A stretch of DNA of 64,000 bases, taken from positions 601,884 through 665,883 of the forward strand of contig SADC01000707.1 in assembly GCA_004194705.1 (NCBI GenBank), written 5' to 3'. Positions 46,001 through 56,821 of this stretch are shown piece by piece. The notes beneath the pieces are model-generated. The model made no database searches and was not told where the DNA came from. It saw only the letters and a list, made by a program, of their open reading frames with translations. The position numbers and the translations under genes were made by a program. Source of the stretch: Ditylenchus dipsaci. Lineage: Eukaryota; Nematoda; Chromadorea; Rhabditida; Anguinidae. Every line of letters starts with the position of its first letter. The stretch's first letter is position 1.

Positions 46001-46435
46001 CGACGAACTTTTAAAATACTTCGAGTCTCCAAACACTATTAATAATGAAAATCTCAAAAAGTGGGACAAAAAATTGAGACCATAAGTGAAATGACCATTT
46101 TCTTGAATGACCCTTTTCGTCAAAATCAGTGGACGGCTTCCAACGTTACAGCAACCATTCAGCGCATTTGTCTAGCTTGCCGTATTTACTCTAATAGTAT
46201 TTTCAGAGAACACGCTTGCCAAAAAAGTTGCGGCCTTGCATAATTTCTCTCAGAAGAACGACGTGAGCGTCACTTTGGCCGGTTGCAGCAGCCGAACCTG
46301 TCAGACTTCTTCAAAAACCAACTCAAGCAGTATCCTCTTCGAAACTCAAGTGCTATCTGGACATCACCAATGGGCGACCCAACTCCTGGAGAAAGTCGTT
46401 TTATGAATTTCCAAGTTGGCAACAAGAGAAAGTGA
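43046..46435 (+). CDS. INCENP: INCENP, inner centromere protein
   Basis: Scaffold of the chromosomal passenger complex that binds and activates Aurora B at centromeres and the spindle midzone. Exons: 43046-43171, 43226-43279, 43337-43583, 43635-43712, 43763-43840, 43890-44002, 44867-45163, 45213-45648, 45700-45807, 45858-45883, 46207-46435. Most introns are 45-60 bp; the 864-bp one holds a MITE. Seen: basic linker (MVTRSKFTTKKTAKQ), a long Glu/Arg coiled coil (REQERQEQERCEQEIREQE), then TYDMTPDKIYLPSSENNYNV with VDDLSSHDETDNDEKPR, VPKWAQ and PNLSDFFKNQLKQYPLRNSS followed by AIWTSP: the IN-box and the Ser-Ser motif phosphorylated by Aurora B. The frame must shift once near 43555, near 45530 and near 46250, with all splice sites intact. 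Assembly indels or early decay are both possible. Confidence 0.85.
44250..44506. mobile_element. MITE in INCENP intron 6
   Basis: Inverted ends GGAACTTGTTCGGAATGTG / GTTCCGAACAAGTTCC, with GCCTTGGTCC and GGACCAAGGC inside. Flanking octamers ATATTTTC and TTATTTTC match at 7 of 8 positions, consistent with an old 8-bp duplication. It accounts for part of the unusual length of this intron. Confidence 0.7.
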
Positions 46436-46622
46436 TCCAACTCCATCCTAACTTGCTTGTTTGTAGTGTAACACGTATGATGTGAACCTTGTCGCAGTTG
46501 ATTCACCGTCTGATTTATCGAAGCGGTTTGTGGCAAAAATAAATTTCTTGGAAGTGTACACCCTGTGCCTATTTTGCTGGATGTCCATCGATTTGTATCG
46601 CTTTTTGTGGTTCTTTCCTCTA

Positions 46623-46908
46623 TAGTCGTCCACTTGGATCGAAAGAATTTGTTTTCATGTTTTTAGGTTCTAAAACTTGTTTCCTGCACTAATCAGAGCA
46701 TTTCAAAGATAGTTTGACACTAGTGAAATTTCGTTTTATTGGTATTTTCAAAGTTTTTGTAAATCATGCAAAATGCAATTTTGCTACCGTCAAACCCTCT
46801 TTGGAATGTTCGGATTAGTCCAGAGAACAATTTTTGGAACCTAATCTAAAATCACTTCCCAGGTAAATGACAGTAGCGTCAAAATTTTTTGATCCAAGTG
46901 GACGACTA
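46623..46908. mobile_element. Family D MITE (TAGTCGTCCACTTGGAT), copy 1
   Basis: Ends TAGTCGTCCACTTGGATC / GATCCAAGTGGACGACTA, with inner arms sharing ATAGTTTGACACTAGTG-type sequence. Copy 2 is at 51644-51967. It begins about 190 bp after the INCENP stop, probably in its 3' flank. Confidence 0.75.
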
Positions 46909-46919
46909 CTTGATTTCGT

Positions 46920-47970
46920 TAGTACATGGGACATTTAGCAAAACACTGGTTGGTCATAGAAAAATGGCTTTACTAACCACCCTGAGAATTTCTGGTTCCT
47001 TGAAGAACCATACTTGTTTATGATAATGGAGTTTGTCAAATTCAAATGCGCGTGGAACGGTTCTCTTTCGTCTCTCACTCTCTTGTGTCGTTCCAAATAA
47101 CTAGGTTTGGGTTATGATTAGTGAGTTACTAATAGTAACCGCGATAAAATTAAACATGATTTTCGCGGCAAGATAAAAATTCAAAATAAATTTTCAAAAA
47201 ACCATCGGGAACTGGCCGCTAAAAAAGCCATCGGGAACTGGCCATCGGAACTGGCCGGTGTCCGTCCTCCGCCAATCCAAATTTGCGTGTGCCGCTGCGC
47301 GCGAAAACCATGGTCCTTTAACAGATTGACTCAGTTTCGAACAGATTTTTCTAAACATTGTCGAGAATGCGAAAATATAAGAATTCAGTAATACTTCTGC
47401 TAGATTCAAGTTTAATAGTATTTCTTCGAAATAGTCAAGGATCACTGGCGGGATTAGCAAAATCGGTGTTTTTTAGTGTTATCTACGTATTTGCCGGAAA
47501 GTTATTATCAAAAACTGAGCGAATCTGTTAAAACAGCTCCAAACTTTGAATTCGTATATGCATGGAAAAGAGGGCAGAAGAAAGTCTTCAAAATTATTGG
47601 ACGGTCTTCAAAGTCTTCAAAGTCTTCAAAATTATTATAAATTACTAATGGTGGTGGCGGCCAGTTGCCGTTTGTTTATATTTTTGGCATGCACTGTTTT
47701 TTTCTATGATATTATTGCCCACATTAATTTGACATGTAAAGAATTAAATAAACACTGGTTTTTTGAACAGTGTCTCAGAAATTAAAAACTCGAAGACTGC
47801 TCTGCGAGGACTTTAATGCTTAACATTAAGGCAAAATTTGGACACACTGCTTGAATCGGACAAAGCTTTTTGGGGTAAAAATTAGCTGTTCTTTTAGAGG
47901 TCATGAAAAAAAATCGGTCGGAAAAAATCGGGTCACTATAATTTTCGTACCTGGGGGGAGGGGTGTTAGG
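46920..47970. other. No recognised gene
   Basis: Contains a short repeat of CATCGGGAACTGGCC (47200-47260) and TCTTCAAAGTCTTCAAAG (47605-47630). The ORF at 47546-47785 on the plus strand reads through these and a hydrophobic stretch, and is not convincing. Confidence 0.35.
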
Positions 47971-48439
47971 TCCTTTTCGGTCAGCTGTGATAAGTGTTTG
48001 AACATCTTCTAATTAATTTTTATAAAACGATAAAAGAGTTGTTTCTCAACGTTTTTCCTACTAAAAAGTCAGGGTTTCAAAAAAATTTTGGTAACCATAA
48101 GTTGACCGATTGCCTCGGTCTTTCACGCTTAATAAACCAGAAAGGGTACCTGTATATCTTTTAAAATACCAAAAAGATGGGATTTGAACATCGATTTGTC
48201 AGCTGGGGATCACCGCATAAAGAAAGGTATGCATGCATTTTTCATGCATCCAGAATCACTTTCGAGTGATTTGTGTTTAAGGTATGTGGGTGTGCGCATC
48301 TCAACCCCAAGCAACCAAGCCTCTGCGCCCCCTTCGGGGGCGCAGGGGGCTTGGTTGGTTAGAGATGCGCGCACTCACTTACCTGAGACATAATTCCGAG
48401 CAAGACTCTTGAACAAAAATGCATTTAGAGACTATTTTG

Positions 48440-48935
48440 CCCAGCTTTTCTCTCTTGCATTCTTTCCGTCTGGTTGCTCTCTGATGTCTGGGATTCGAAA
48501 GTCTTGCGTCATCGAAGTTTCTGTGCAAGTGATCGTCCAGGTTAGACACTGTTGTCAGCATTGTTCAATATTTTATTTATATTTTATTTTGTCTTGTTCA
48601 GAGCAATCGCAACTCTCCTGTTGTCTGTATGGATCTTCTACAATATCCTGGGGAATGGGCACGCGACCATCGTGCAGAAGCGTCTGAGTTCCAACGTTCC
48701 GTGTGAATCCTCCTCGGCTAGAGGCTCGTCGTCATTGTTTGGGGTGTCAAGACATACAGGATCGTCGTAGACCGTGCAATGGCCAGCGGCATTCGGTGCT
48801 GAGCGTTATGGGATGTATCAGGATCACTGCCAAGTTTGCAATGGATGGTTCGACGATGACAGAAACGGCTTTGAGTGCGGTGGCATCTGAATGGATGCAA
48901 TGGCTCCAATGGCTCAATGAAGACTGACAGCTGGA
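48440..48935 (+). other. Possible short spliced gene or captured fragment between family A cores
   Basis: The segment has higher GC content than its surroundings, with a donor/acceptor-like pair (GTTAGA at 48541, TTGTTCAG at about 48602). The downstream sequence reads YQDHCQVCNGWFDDD and GFECGG in one frame and RRHCLGCQDIQDRRRPCNGQ in another. The Cys pattern suggests a decayed zinc-binding protein, but no continuous frame exists and I cannot name a family. Confidence 0.25.
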
Positions 48936-49039
48936 ATAAATCTAAAAATAAAAAACAAATTGACTTCTTTGTACAATCCATGTGGTATGTGACTGTATCT
49001 TTCTGGTAAATAAAACATGTAACCTGTGTGAGAAGGAAC

Positions 49040-49200
49040 CCTGTGAGAAGATGCAGAGTTGATAACTTCTCTGTATCTAACTTCTCTGTATCTTGTATTA
49101 TATCTTTATTGTGAAGATACAGAGAAGATACATCTTCTCTGTATCTTGTATTATGGCTTGGCTCTTACAGTTACAGAGAAGATACAGAGAAAAGCGATCC
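49040..49200. repeat. CTTCTCTGTATCTTGTATTA inverted repeats
   Basis: Alternating direct and inverted copies of TTCTCTGTATCTTG and its complement, forming several small hairpins inside the composite family A element. Confidence 0.7.
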
Positions 49201-50093
49201 AGAAAAAATATAATGAAAAAACTACAAAAATTAAAAATTCTTAAAATTCTTATTCTACAAAATGTCTAGATTTTGCTACAATCTAGACCCCAAGCAACAT
49301 AAGTTGACCGATTGCCTCGGTCTTTCACGCTTAATAAACCAAAAAGGGTACCTGTATATCTTTTAAAATACCAAAAGATGGGATTTGAACATCGATTTGT
49401 CAGCTGGGGATCACCGCATAAAGAAAGGTATGCATGCATTTTTCATGCATCCAGAATCACTTTCGAGTGATTTGTGTTTAAGGTATGTGGGTGTGCGCAT
49501 CTCTAACCAACCAAGCCCCCTGGCCCCTTTCACGGGCGCATCGGTGTTTGAGAGTCAGAGATGCGCGCATTCAATTAGTATAGACATGATTCCGAGCAAG
49601 ACTCTTGATCGTAAATGCATTAAAGACTCTTTTGCCCAGCTCCAGTGATCAAAACCTGGTAGGATACCTCAATATATGATATTTCAGCTTGGGGGAGCTT
49701 CAGCTCGCACCCTTCGGGGGCGCAAGAAGGTTTGTTTACTTGGGGTTGAGATGCCTACACCCACAAACCTCAGACGCAAATCGCAGCTGTTTAAACACAA
49801 CCACAGTTGACCAAAAAGCATGAGCATTAAAATCGTTCATTTTTGTTGAAAATTAGTGAAGAAAATATCAGAAATTTGGAACTCTGTAGCTTAAATTAAG
49901 CTGACTTAAATCCCGGTCATTTTACCGGGATCCCGTGCGGGATCCCGTTGGTTGAGTCCACGAAATCCCAGTCCCGGCCTTAATCTAGGTCGAAAATCCC
50001 GTCCCATAATCCCGTTGGGTGGCGTCTTTCCGTCTCTACTACTTACCAAAACGAACTCTTACTAAATCGGCGCTTATATTTCGGTGTACACTG

Positions 50094-50885
50094 TACGGCT
50101 AAAGGAACTTTCGTAAGAAGACAATTTCGTAAGAGCGAATTTTCGTAAAAGCGAATTTTCGTAAGAAATTTTTTTCGTAAGAGGGAATTTTCGTAAGAAA
50201 CTTTTTCGTAACAGCGAATTTTCGTAACAAGCTTTTTCGTAACGCGGTTTTCAGTAACATTAGTGATATGTTAAGTTGCTTTTTTTGCTTTTTGATCCTC
50301 CTTTGATGTTTCTTATAGCTTCTGTGATGTTTTGACCAAAAATAGTCAAGAAAAAAAATGAAACAGTCAGAGGGTGGAATCGAACCACTGGTGAAAAAAT
50401 TCATCCCATCAACTTATCTACTGCACCATTCATGCCATTAATGGGAAATAGCTATGTGTAGTATATAATATATGAGTTCTAGCTCGGAGTTTTTCACCAT
50501 GCTTTTGGGTGTTTCTGCTGGTCTCCTAATGGATGAAAAATCCCGGGGTCAACTAATTATCAAAATTTTCAGTCATATGATCTATGCTTACCAACTTTTG
50601 TGCTCATACAGTTAATAGTCATATAATTAACTGTTCGAAGTGTCAAACAGTGACAGAAAGGCCAAAACAAATGAATCAGATGAAATCCTGAATTAGAAAA
50701 ATTGATTAAAAGTGAAAAAAAATTCGATTATTTTCTCTTACGAAAGAAATTCGTTACGAAAATTCGCTGTTACAAAAAAGTTTCTTACGAATTTTCGCTG
50801 TTACGAAAATGTTTCTTACGAAAGTTTGCTCTTACGAAACTTCGCTCTTACGAAATTGTCTTCTTACGAAAGTTCCTACAGCCCA
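50094..50885. mobile_element. Foldback element with TTCGTAAGA tandem ends
   Basis: The left end AAAGGAACTTTCGTAAGAAG is followed by repeats of GCGAATTTTCGTAAGAA (to about 50255). The right end (50738-50880) is the complement and ends GAAAGTTCCTACAG. Near-identical ACTGTACGG and ACTGTACAG at the flanks may be a 9-bp duplication with one change. The middle is unique AT-rich sequence with a tRNA-B-box-like GGTGGAATCGAACCACTG at 50373. Confidence 0.65.
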
Positions 50886-51548
50886 CTGTACAGCCGTTTG
50901 AACCTAAACTACATAAAAACCAAAAAAGCAAGATAGATAATACTTTTATAATACATTTAAAATATAATACATTTAAAATATACTTCGTTGTTTACTCACT
51001 ACTTTGCACCTTCACTGTGAACAAGCTGTAAATGAGAGTCAGCCTGGGTTTCGGGTGTACCGAAAAAGGTAAAGAAATATTTGGTAAAAGGCACATTTGG
51101 TAAAAAAACTTTTGGTAAAAATTTTTTTGGTAAAGGCACATTTGGTGACGGCACATTTGGTAAAATTTTATTTGGTAAAATCACATTTGGTAAAATTTTT
51201 TTTGGTAAAGGCACATGTGGTAAATTTTTTTTGGTAAAGGCACATGTAGTAAGAAAACCTTTTGGTAAAGCACTTTTTCGGTGGACATTTTTGGGTGGTA
51301 CACCTTTTGGTCATAGAGTTATTGTTTTCGGCCATAGATTTTATTTCGGCGCGGAGTTTTAGGAGGGCATAGACGTTTCTCCAAACCATATAAAAGCACC
51401 TTATGCTCCCCGAACCCTGTTAAGCACCTAGTGACCAGGACATGAATCGAGGTCCTCTACTCAGGACTGATTGCACCCAGAGGGTTGGAACCAGCAACCT
51501 TGGTGATGAGTGTAGGAACATCTACACCACTCAAACACTCAAAATCAT

Positions 51549-52056
51549 GATAAAAAAAAATAAGGTATGCGGCCAGGTGGATTCGAACCAGCAAGCTCTA
51601 CATCACCACTTATAATCGCTCAGAACTCCATCCAGAGGGACGAACCAAACCAAGTGGTCGTCCACTTGGATCAAAATTTTTTTCACGTTTTCGGGTTCCA
51701 AAACAATTTTTCTGCACTGATTCGAGTATGCTGAAGATGGTTTGACAGTGGTAAAATCACGTTTTACCGAGAAATTTTTGAGTTATTGCTAATTGTTGAT
51801 TTATCAAAATCAATCGTTAGTAATAACTTAAAATTTTCTTGGTAAAACCTGATTTTACCACTGTCAAACCATGTTCAGGATGCTCGAATTAGTGCAGAAA
51901 AAATGTTTTGGAACCCGAAAACGTGAAAAAAGAATTTTTGATCCAAGTGGACAACCAATTGGTTTGGTCACACTGCATTATGGGGTTGTTAGTAATTCTA
52001 AGGGTTGATTTAGGTCGCTGGTTCGAATCCACCTGAGCGCATACCTTTTTTTACCA
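51549..52056. repeat. Inverted tRNA-3'-half-like sequences flanking family D copy 2
   Basis: GGTTCGAATCCACCTG...CGCATACC followed by a T run occurs on the plus strand at 52018-52052 and on the minus strand at about 51555-51590. It resembles a T arm (B box) and 3' acceptor strand with a Pol III terminator, but no matching 5' half is present. A tRNA-derived SINE relic, duplicated in inverse orientation, is likely. Confidence 0.5.
51644..51967. mobile_element. Family D MITE, copy 2
   Basis: Ends ACCAAACCAAGTGGTCGTCC and GGACAACCAATTGGTTTGGT are complementary, and inner parts match copy 1 (TCCACTTGGATCAAAA, GGTTTGACAGTGGTAAAA). It lies in the interior of the 51-53 kb foldback. Confidence 0.75.
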
Positions 52057-52900
52057 TAATGAAAGATATAAAAAACAAGCGCTCGACTTTTCATGTCATT
52101 TAAGTGAATATGCCCTACTCTGGAGTCCCTTGATATCAATCTGTCCAGGTAGTAGCCACCCCAGGTTCGGGGTTGAGTAGGTAAAATCGCAGTTTTGGAC
52201 TTAACAAACCCAATTCCTCGCACAATTTAAGTTAGAAAAAATGGTTTATTTTTCGTACTCATTAAACTTTAATTTTGTAGGCCATCCAGGTGGACATCCA
52301 CCTGACCAGGAGGTAACCACCACACGTTTTGGGTTTTTGTGGTGAAATATTGATTTTGGTCCTAACAAACCTAATTCCCCACGCAATTTCAAGTTAAAAA
52401 AATGGGTCATTTTTTAACAAATTTTTTTTTAGGTTTGGGTTTGGTTTAGTTTTTTAATATGGGTGCCAGTGCATTTACATCAGGATTGGACCACCTGGGC
52501 ACTGAGAGCTGATAAAGACCACTAATGGTATCACTACCAAGACTATAACCCTATGAGTATAATTAAGCAAAATTTTACTGGGAGGATACTATAGAAACCA
52601 GGAGAAAGAAATGGAAAGAGGAAAAAGTTGGAATGAGAAGGTCTTTGACACAAAAACGACTACAAAGTGCCTTACTAAAAGAAATTTTACCAAATATGCT
52701 TTTACGAAAAAAAATTTTACCAAATATTCCTTTACCAAAAGAAATTTTACCAAATATGCTTTTACCAAAAAAAATTTTACCAAATGTGCCGTTACCAAAT
52801 GTGCCTTTACCAAAAAGTTTTTTTACCAAATGTGCTTTTTACCAAATATTTCTTTACCTTTTTCGGTACAGCCTGGGTTTCCCTCTAGTGGTTAAATTTT

Positions 52901-52907
52901 TTTTCAG
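52901..52907 (+). promoter_or_regulatory. Probable trans-splice acceptor of HUS1
   Basis: TTTTTTTTCAG ends at 52907, six bases before ATG 52914. It lies directly after the right end of a foldback element, so the promoter region must lie within or before that element, or the gene depends on polycistronic transcription. Confidence 0.5.
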
Positions 52908-52913
52908 AACAGA

Positions 52914-54231
52914 ATGCTCAGAGCGCGGTTAAATTCGGTTATCGCTGATGGCAAAAGCTTTGACACTTTTTCAAGTAAATTTTCTGTTCTGTTATAATTG
53001 TAATGCAAAATTTTTGAGAAATTGTTCGAATTGTATCAAAAATATGCAGAAAAATGTGCGTTATTCGTCTTACTGCAAATGAGTTCAGGTGATTTTTGAG
53101 ATAAAATTTCCAAATTTGAGTTTCTGAACGTCTTAACAGTGTAGGTATCTTTTTAGCTTTGTCAATGCTCGAAACGCAAGAGAAGGATTCTCGTTAGATT
53201 TGCGAATCGATCAGGTAATTAGCAAGTCGAATAGCCTCGCCTCTTATGACTTGCAATTCTTTATATTTGGATTTTTTCAGAAAGAGCTGTTTACTTCTTA
53301 CTCGCTGGAAAGTGATTCGCAAACAGTAGATGCTATTTTTTTCGAGATTCAGACGGATGATTTGGTCTATTCGACTTCTATGCAAGATACTTTGGTGGAG
53401 ATCAAGTTGTTGGGCAAAGATCTGATCCCTCATTTAGTGGTTGAACTCAAGACTCGAGGCTTAATTCACGAGATTCCAGTTAATCTGATACAAGTACAGC
53501 AACTCTTTTCTCTACAGTCATGTTACGTTATACTTTTCTAGAAGCACAACTGGCAAGACTACGATCCTCCTATCGTTGGAATACCATCGGCAAGTGGCTT
53601 TTCAAATGCATGCTCACAATTTCAATACTATTTTAGGTTGGGTTTTTTCTGCCACCGTTGAAGGTGTTTTACAAAATATTTTCGTCCATCAAAAACATCG
53701 GCTCGAAAAGCATTGTAACATTTTATGATTCTGCCGCACTCTACACGCTACATTTTTTGATTTAGACCTTCAAGGCTAACAACAACGGTGAGTTGTGGCT
53801 GAATGGTGTGATGGATCAAGCAAGAATGGTAATTTAATTAGTTCTGACACCTATTTAGAATACCACTATTTTTCTAGGAAATTTTCGTACGGGACTTAGT
53901 GAATGTGGCTATTCCAGGAGGTAACAGTTTTAATATTTTTTCGAAAATATATATGGCGATTGAGTATATTTTAGGAAATTCCCAAGAAATGTATGGGGCT
54001 GATGAATTCTTCGAGGTCCAGCTAGATTTGCGTGTTCTCTACTCTTTCCTCAGCCACCTTCATGTGTTATTTAGCAAGCTCTTACTCAGTAATGTCTGAA
54101 ATGTTGCACTTTCCATTATTGTGATTAAAAATTCGCTTTCAGAAATCGTTCATGGTAGGACAGCAATATTTTCAGCCAAAGAAAGGGATTGTCAGTTTCA
54201 CTTCTATGTCAACGGCCTGTTTGAAGCATAA
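52914..54231 (+). CDS. HUS1: HUS1 checkpoint clamp subunit
   Basis: Subunit of the RAD9-HUS1-RAD1 (9-1-1) clamp, a PCNA-like ring loaded at DNA damage to activate ATR signalling. Ten exons: 52914-52974, 53019-53088, 53157-53214, 53281-53493, 53542-53589, 53637-53714, 53766-53828, 53878-53920, 53975-54088, 54143-54231. They total 837 bases, 278 residues plus stop, close to the usual 280. All junctions keep frame. Recognisable blocks: MLRARLNSVIADGKSF at the N-terminus, VSKICRKMCVIRLTANEFSF, TLVEIKLLGKDLIPHLVVEL, HEIPVNLI, then VGFFLPPLKVFYKIFSSIKN, FKANNNGELWL and the C-terminal IVHGRTAIFSAKERDCQFHF. Introns are 43-68 bp; intron 5 appears to use a GC donor (GCAAGT at 53590). This is the best-preserved host gene here. 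Confidence 0.9.
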
Positions 54232-55396
54232 TTAATCAATTACTTATTTGGCGTTGTCTTATTGTTCTTGTTGAAGTGTTGTACCGATGATTACCTGATA
54301 AAAGTGATTTGCGAAAAATTGCGTTTTTAGGATTATCTCCTTACTGGCATACAATGCATAACTTGAAGGATCGACGGTGCTGAAACGAATAGAATTTTTA
54401 TTCAGATTCTTGAAAAATATTCATGAAAAATCAGGAAATTCCTGATAAATCAGGACATCTGCGAACCCTGAGTAACAATGACTCGTTAAACAGGAAAAAG
54501 AATATCAAGGTGCTTAAAATATAACGTTCTTATTGTGAGAGAAATGTTTTCAAATAAAACCTATTTTTTCCCGGTAATCTCCCTTCCGCCAGCGGCCCGC
54601 CGGGAAAAATTGGCATCTTCGAAGCGCCCAAGGCCGGCGCTTTTCATTTTTTTGGGGAACTTGCAAGTATGATGCAGACTTGATATTTGATTCTCTAAGA
54701 ACACTTAATGATAGTAATTTTTAGTCTCTTTATGAAAAACCTCTACAGTTCTACAGTAACCTTCATAATACTTTCGAAAAAAAAGGTATAAGAAGAACTG
54801 CGGGACATAAATAACTTTTTTTCCGAAAAAACGGTCATAAATAACCCCCTTAGTACGGCCTAACGGGTACTGACCTACCAAAGCCTAAGCCTAAAAGATA
54901 CCCATAAATAACGCCAAAATAAGAAGTCTTTTTCTCCAGCCCAACTAACTATTGCCAACACAATTTAGACCCGAGCATATTTAGACACGTATTGTGCTGT
55001 TTACGGGTTCCACTGACAAAGCTTATCTAATCTTCGTCGTTTATGTATATTCTGCCAACAAGATGATCGAATGTCGTAAAATAGTTCTGAAAATATAATT
55101 TATTCTAATTTAAACTGGCGCAAATTTCTTTATCGTTGCAAAACTTGAGAGTTCGGATAGATTGATGGTAGTAAATTTTTCCAAAGTATTTTCTAAGAAT
55201 AGTGGATTTCTTGTTGTCTATTTTTGTCATTGGTTGGCCATTTCATTTATTATTATTCACTGTGTTATTATTTTGTGTTGTTAAAATACCTTTCCACTTG
55301 TCTCATTTTGACTATCCGTAAAAATTTTATGATAATTTACGCGAATATTTATTGTTTTAGTGAAACTGTGGTGAACCCATTTGTAATTGGAAAATC
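54232..55396. other. Spacer between HUS1 and SEC61G
   Basis: Includes the hAT-like CAGGGTTCGCAGATGTCC end on the minus strand (54424-54472) and a GC-rich CCGCCAGCGGCCCGCCGG patch (54593-54615). The remainder is unremarkable AT-rich DNA that should contain the HUS1 3'UTR and the SEC61G promoter. No gene recognised. Confidence 0.45.
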
Positions 55397-55403
55397 CTTT
55401 TAG
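55396..55403 (+). promoter_or_regulatory. Probable trans-splice acceptor of SEC61G
   Basis: TCCTTTTAG ends at 55403, nine bases before ATG 55413. Same arrangement as the neighbouring genes. Confidence 0.5.
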
Positions 55404-55412
55404 TCAATATCA

Positions 55413-56098
<686 letters not shown>

Positions 56099-56807
56099 AT
56101 AGCCTAAGAGACCAATCTTATTTATCGCATGTTGTATTGTCTGTTTTCGATCGATTTGAAATAAAAGCTGCTTATTCAGTAAGGTCTATTTATTTTGTTC
56201 GGGCAGTTGTAAATGTTTGTAAATGCTTGTCATCGATTAAATGTCAGAAATCCATCAATAAGTCAGCTTTCCACAAATTAGTAGAGTTGTCTGTTTCAGC
56301 GGTTTTTTGCATTATTTTTCACTAGCACCTAAATACTGAGTGAGAGTTAAATTAGGTGATGATCAGTTTTAAGATTTTTTTATAGACGGTAGTTTTTTAT
56401 GTCGAAGCAAATTGTAGCTCACAAATTTTGTCGTTAATTTATTTTCTAAACAGCATTATCGCCTCGCAGAACCTCTTTCTCCTCGGGTCAGTCTTATTTT
56501 GATTTTACAGGGTGTGTCAGCAAATTCCGTGGTTTCGAAACGGTCATAACTTTTTTTCCCAGAGCGTTGTCAAAATTCTGTTTTTACAGATCGATTTTTC
56601 TCGCCAATAATAATTTTTTGGTCTGTAATGTGAAAAATACGATTCTCGTACGGTCCCCCTGTCATTGTGGTCGTGGTCTGTGGGTGGCCCGTGAATGGCC
56701 AAAACCTAAAACACAGGGACTAATTGAAAGTCGTATCTTTGACATTATAGACCGTTAACGACTATTATCAGTATTTGTGTTGTCCTTGTAGTTTTAACAA
56801 CTCTCAT
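56099..56807. other. Spacer between SEC61G and PMVK
   Basis: Contains a MITE-like end ACAGGGTGTGTCAGCAAATT (56507) without a visible partner. No coding exon recognised. It should contain the SEC61G 3'UTR. Confidence 0.4.
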
Positions 56808-56813
56808 TTTTAG
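56808..56813 (+). promoter_or_regulatory. Probable trans-splice acceptor of PMVK
   Basis: CTCATTTTTAG ends at 56813, eight bases before ATG 56822. Same arrangement as INCENP, HUS1 and SEC61G. Confidence 0.5.
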
Positions 56814-56821
56814 GCTGTCTC

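Larger units (their letters stand above)
47975..49818. repeat. Composite family A element, copies 5 and 6 in direct orientation
   Basis: Starts GGTCAGCTGTGATAAGTG with GATAAAAGAGTTGTTTCTCA and ends CACAGTTGACCAAAAAGC, as in the full copy at 16838-17520. The core of about 350 bp is present twice in the same orientation (48096-48450 and 49298-49650), separated by about 850 bp of different DNA. A third, degenerate core lies at 49686-49800. Confidence 0.78.
51039..52882. mobile_element. Foldback element with TTTGGTAAAGGCACA tandem ends
   Basis: The left end (51058-51260) is TACCGAAAAAGGTAAAGAAA followed by repeats of TTTGGTAAAGGCACATTTGG. The right end (52655-52870) is the complement ending CTTTACCTTTTTCGGTA. 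CAGCCTGGGTTT stands outside both ends (about 51039-51050 and 52870-52881), a 12-bp direct repeat. The architecture resembles MULE 2. The interior holds a family D MITE, inverted tRNA-like motifs and no transposase. The right end stops only about 30 bp before the HUS1 acceptor. Confidence 0.72.

Noticed and set aside
47975..49818. LTR retrotransposon with two direct 350-bp LTRs
   Set aside because: The repeats are family A palindrome cores also found singly elsewhere; no primer-binding site, polypurine tract, gag or pol was seen.
51549..52056. tRNA genes
   Set aside because: Only a T-arm-like and 3'-end-like half is present at each place; no D arm, anticodon arm or complementary 5' acceptor strand was found.
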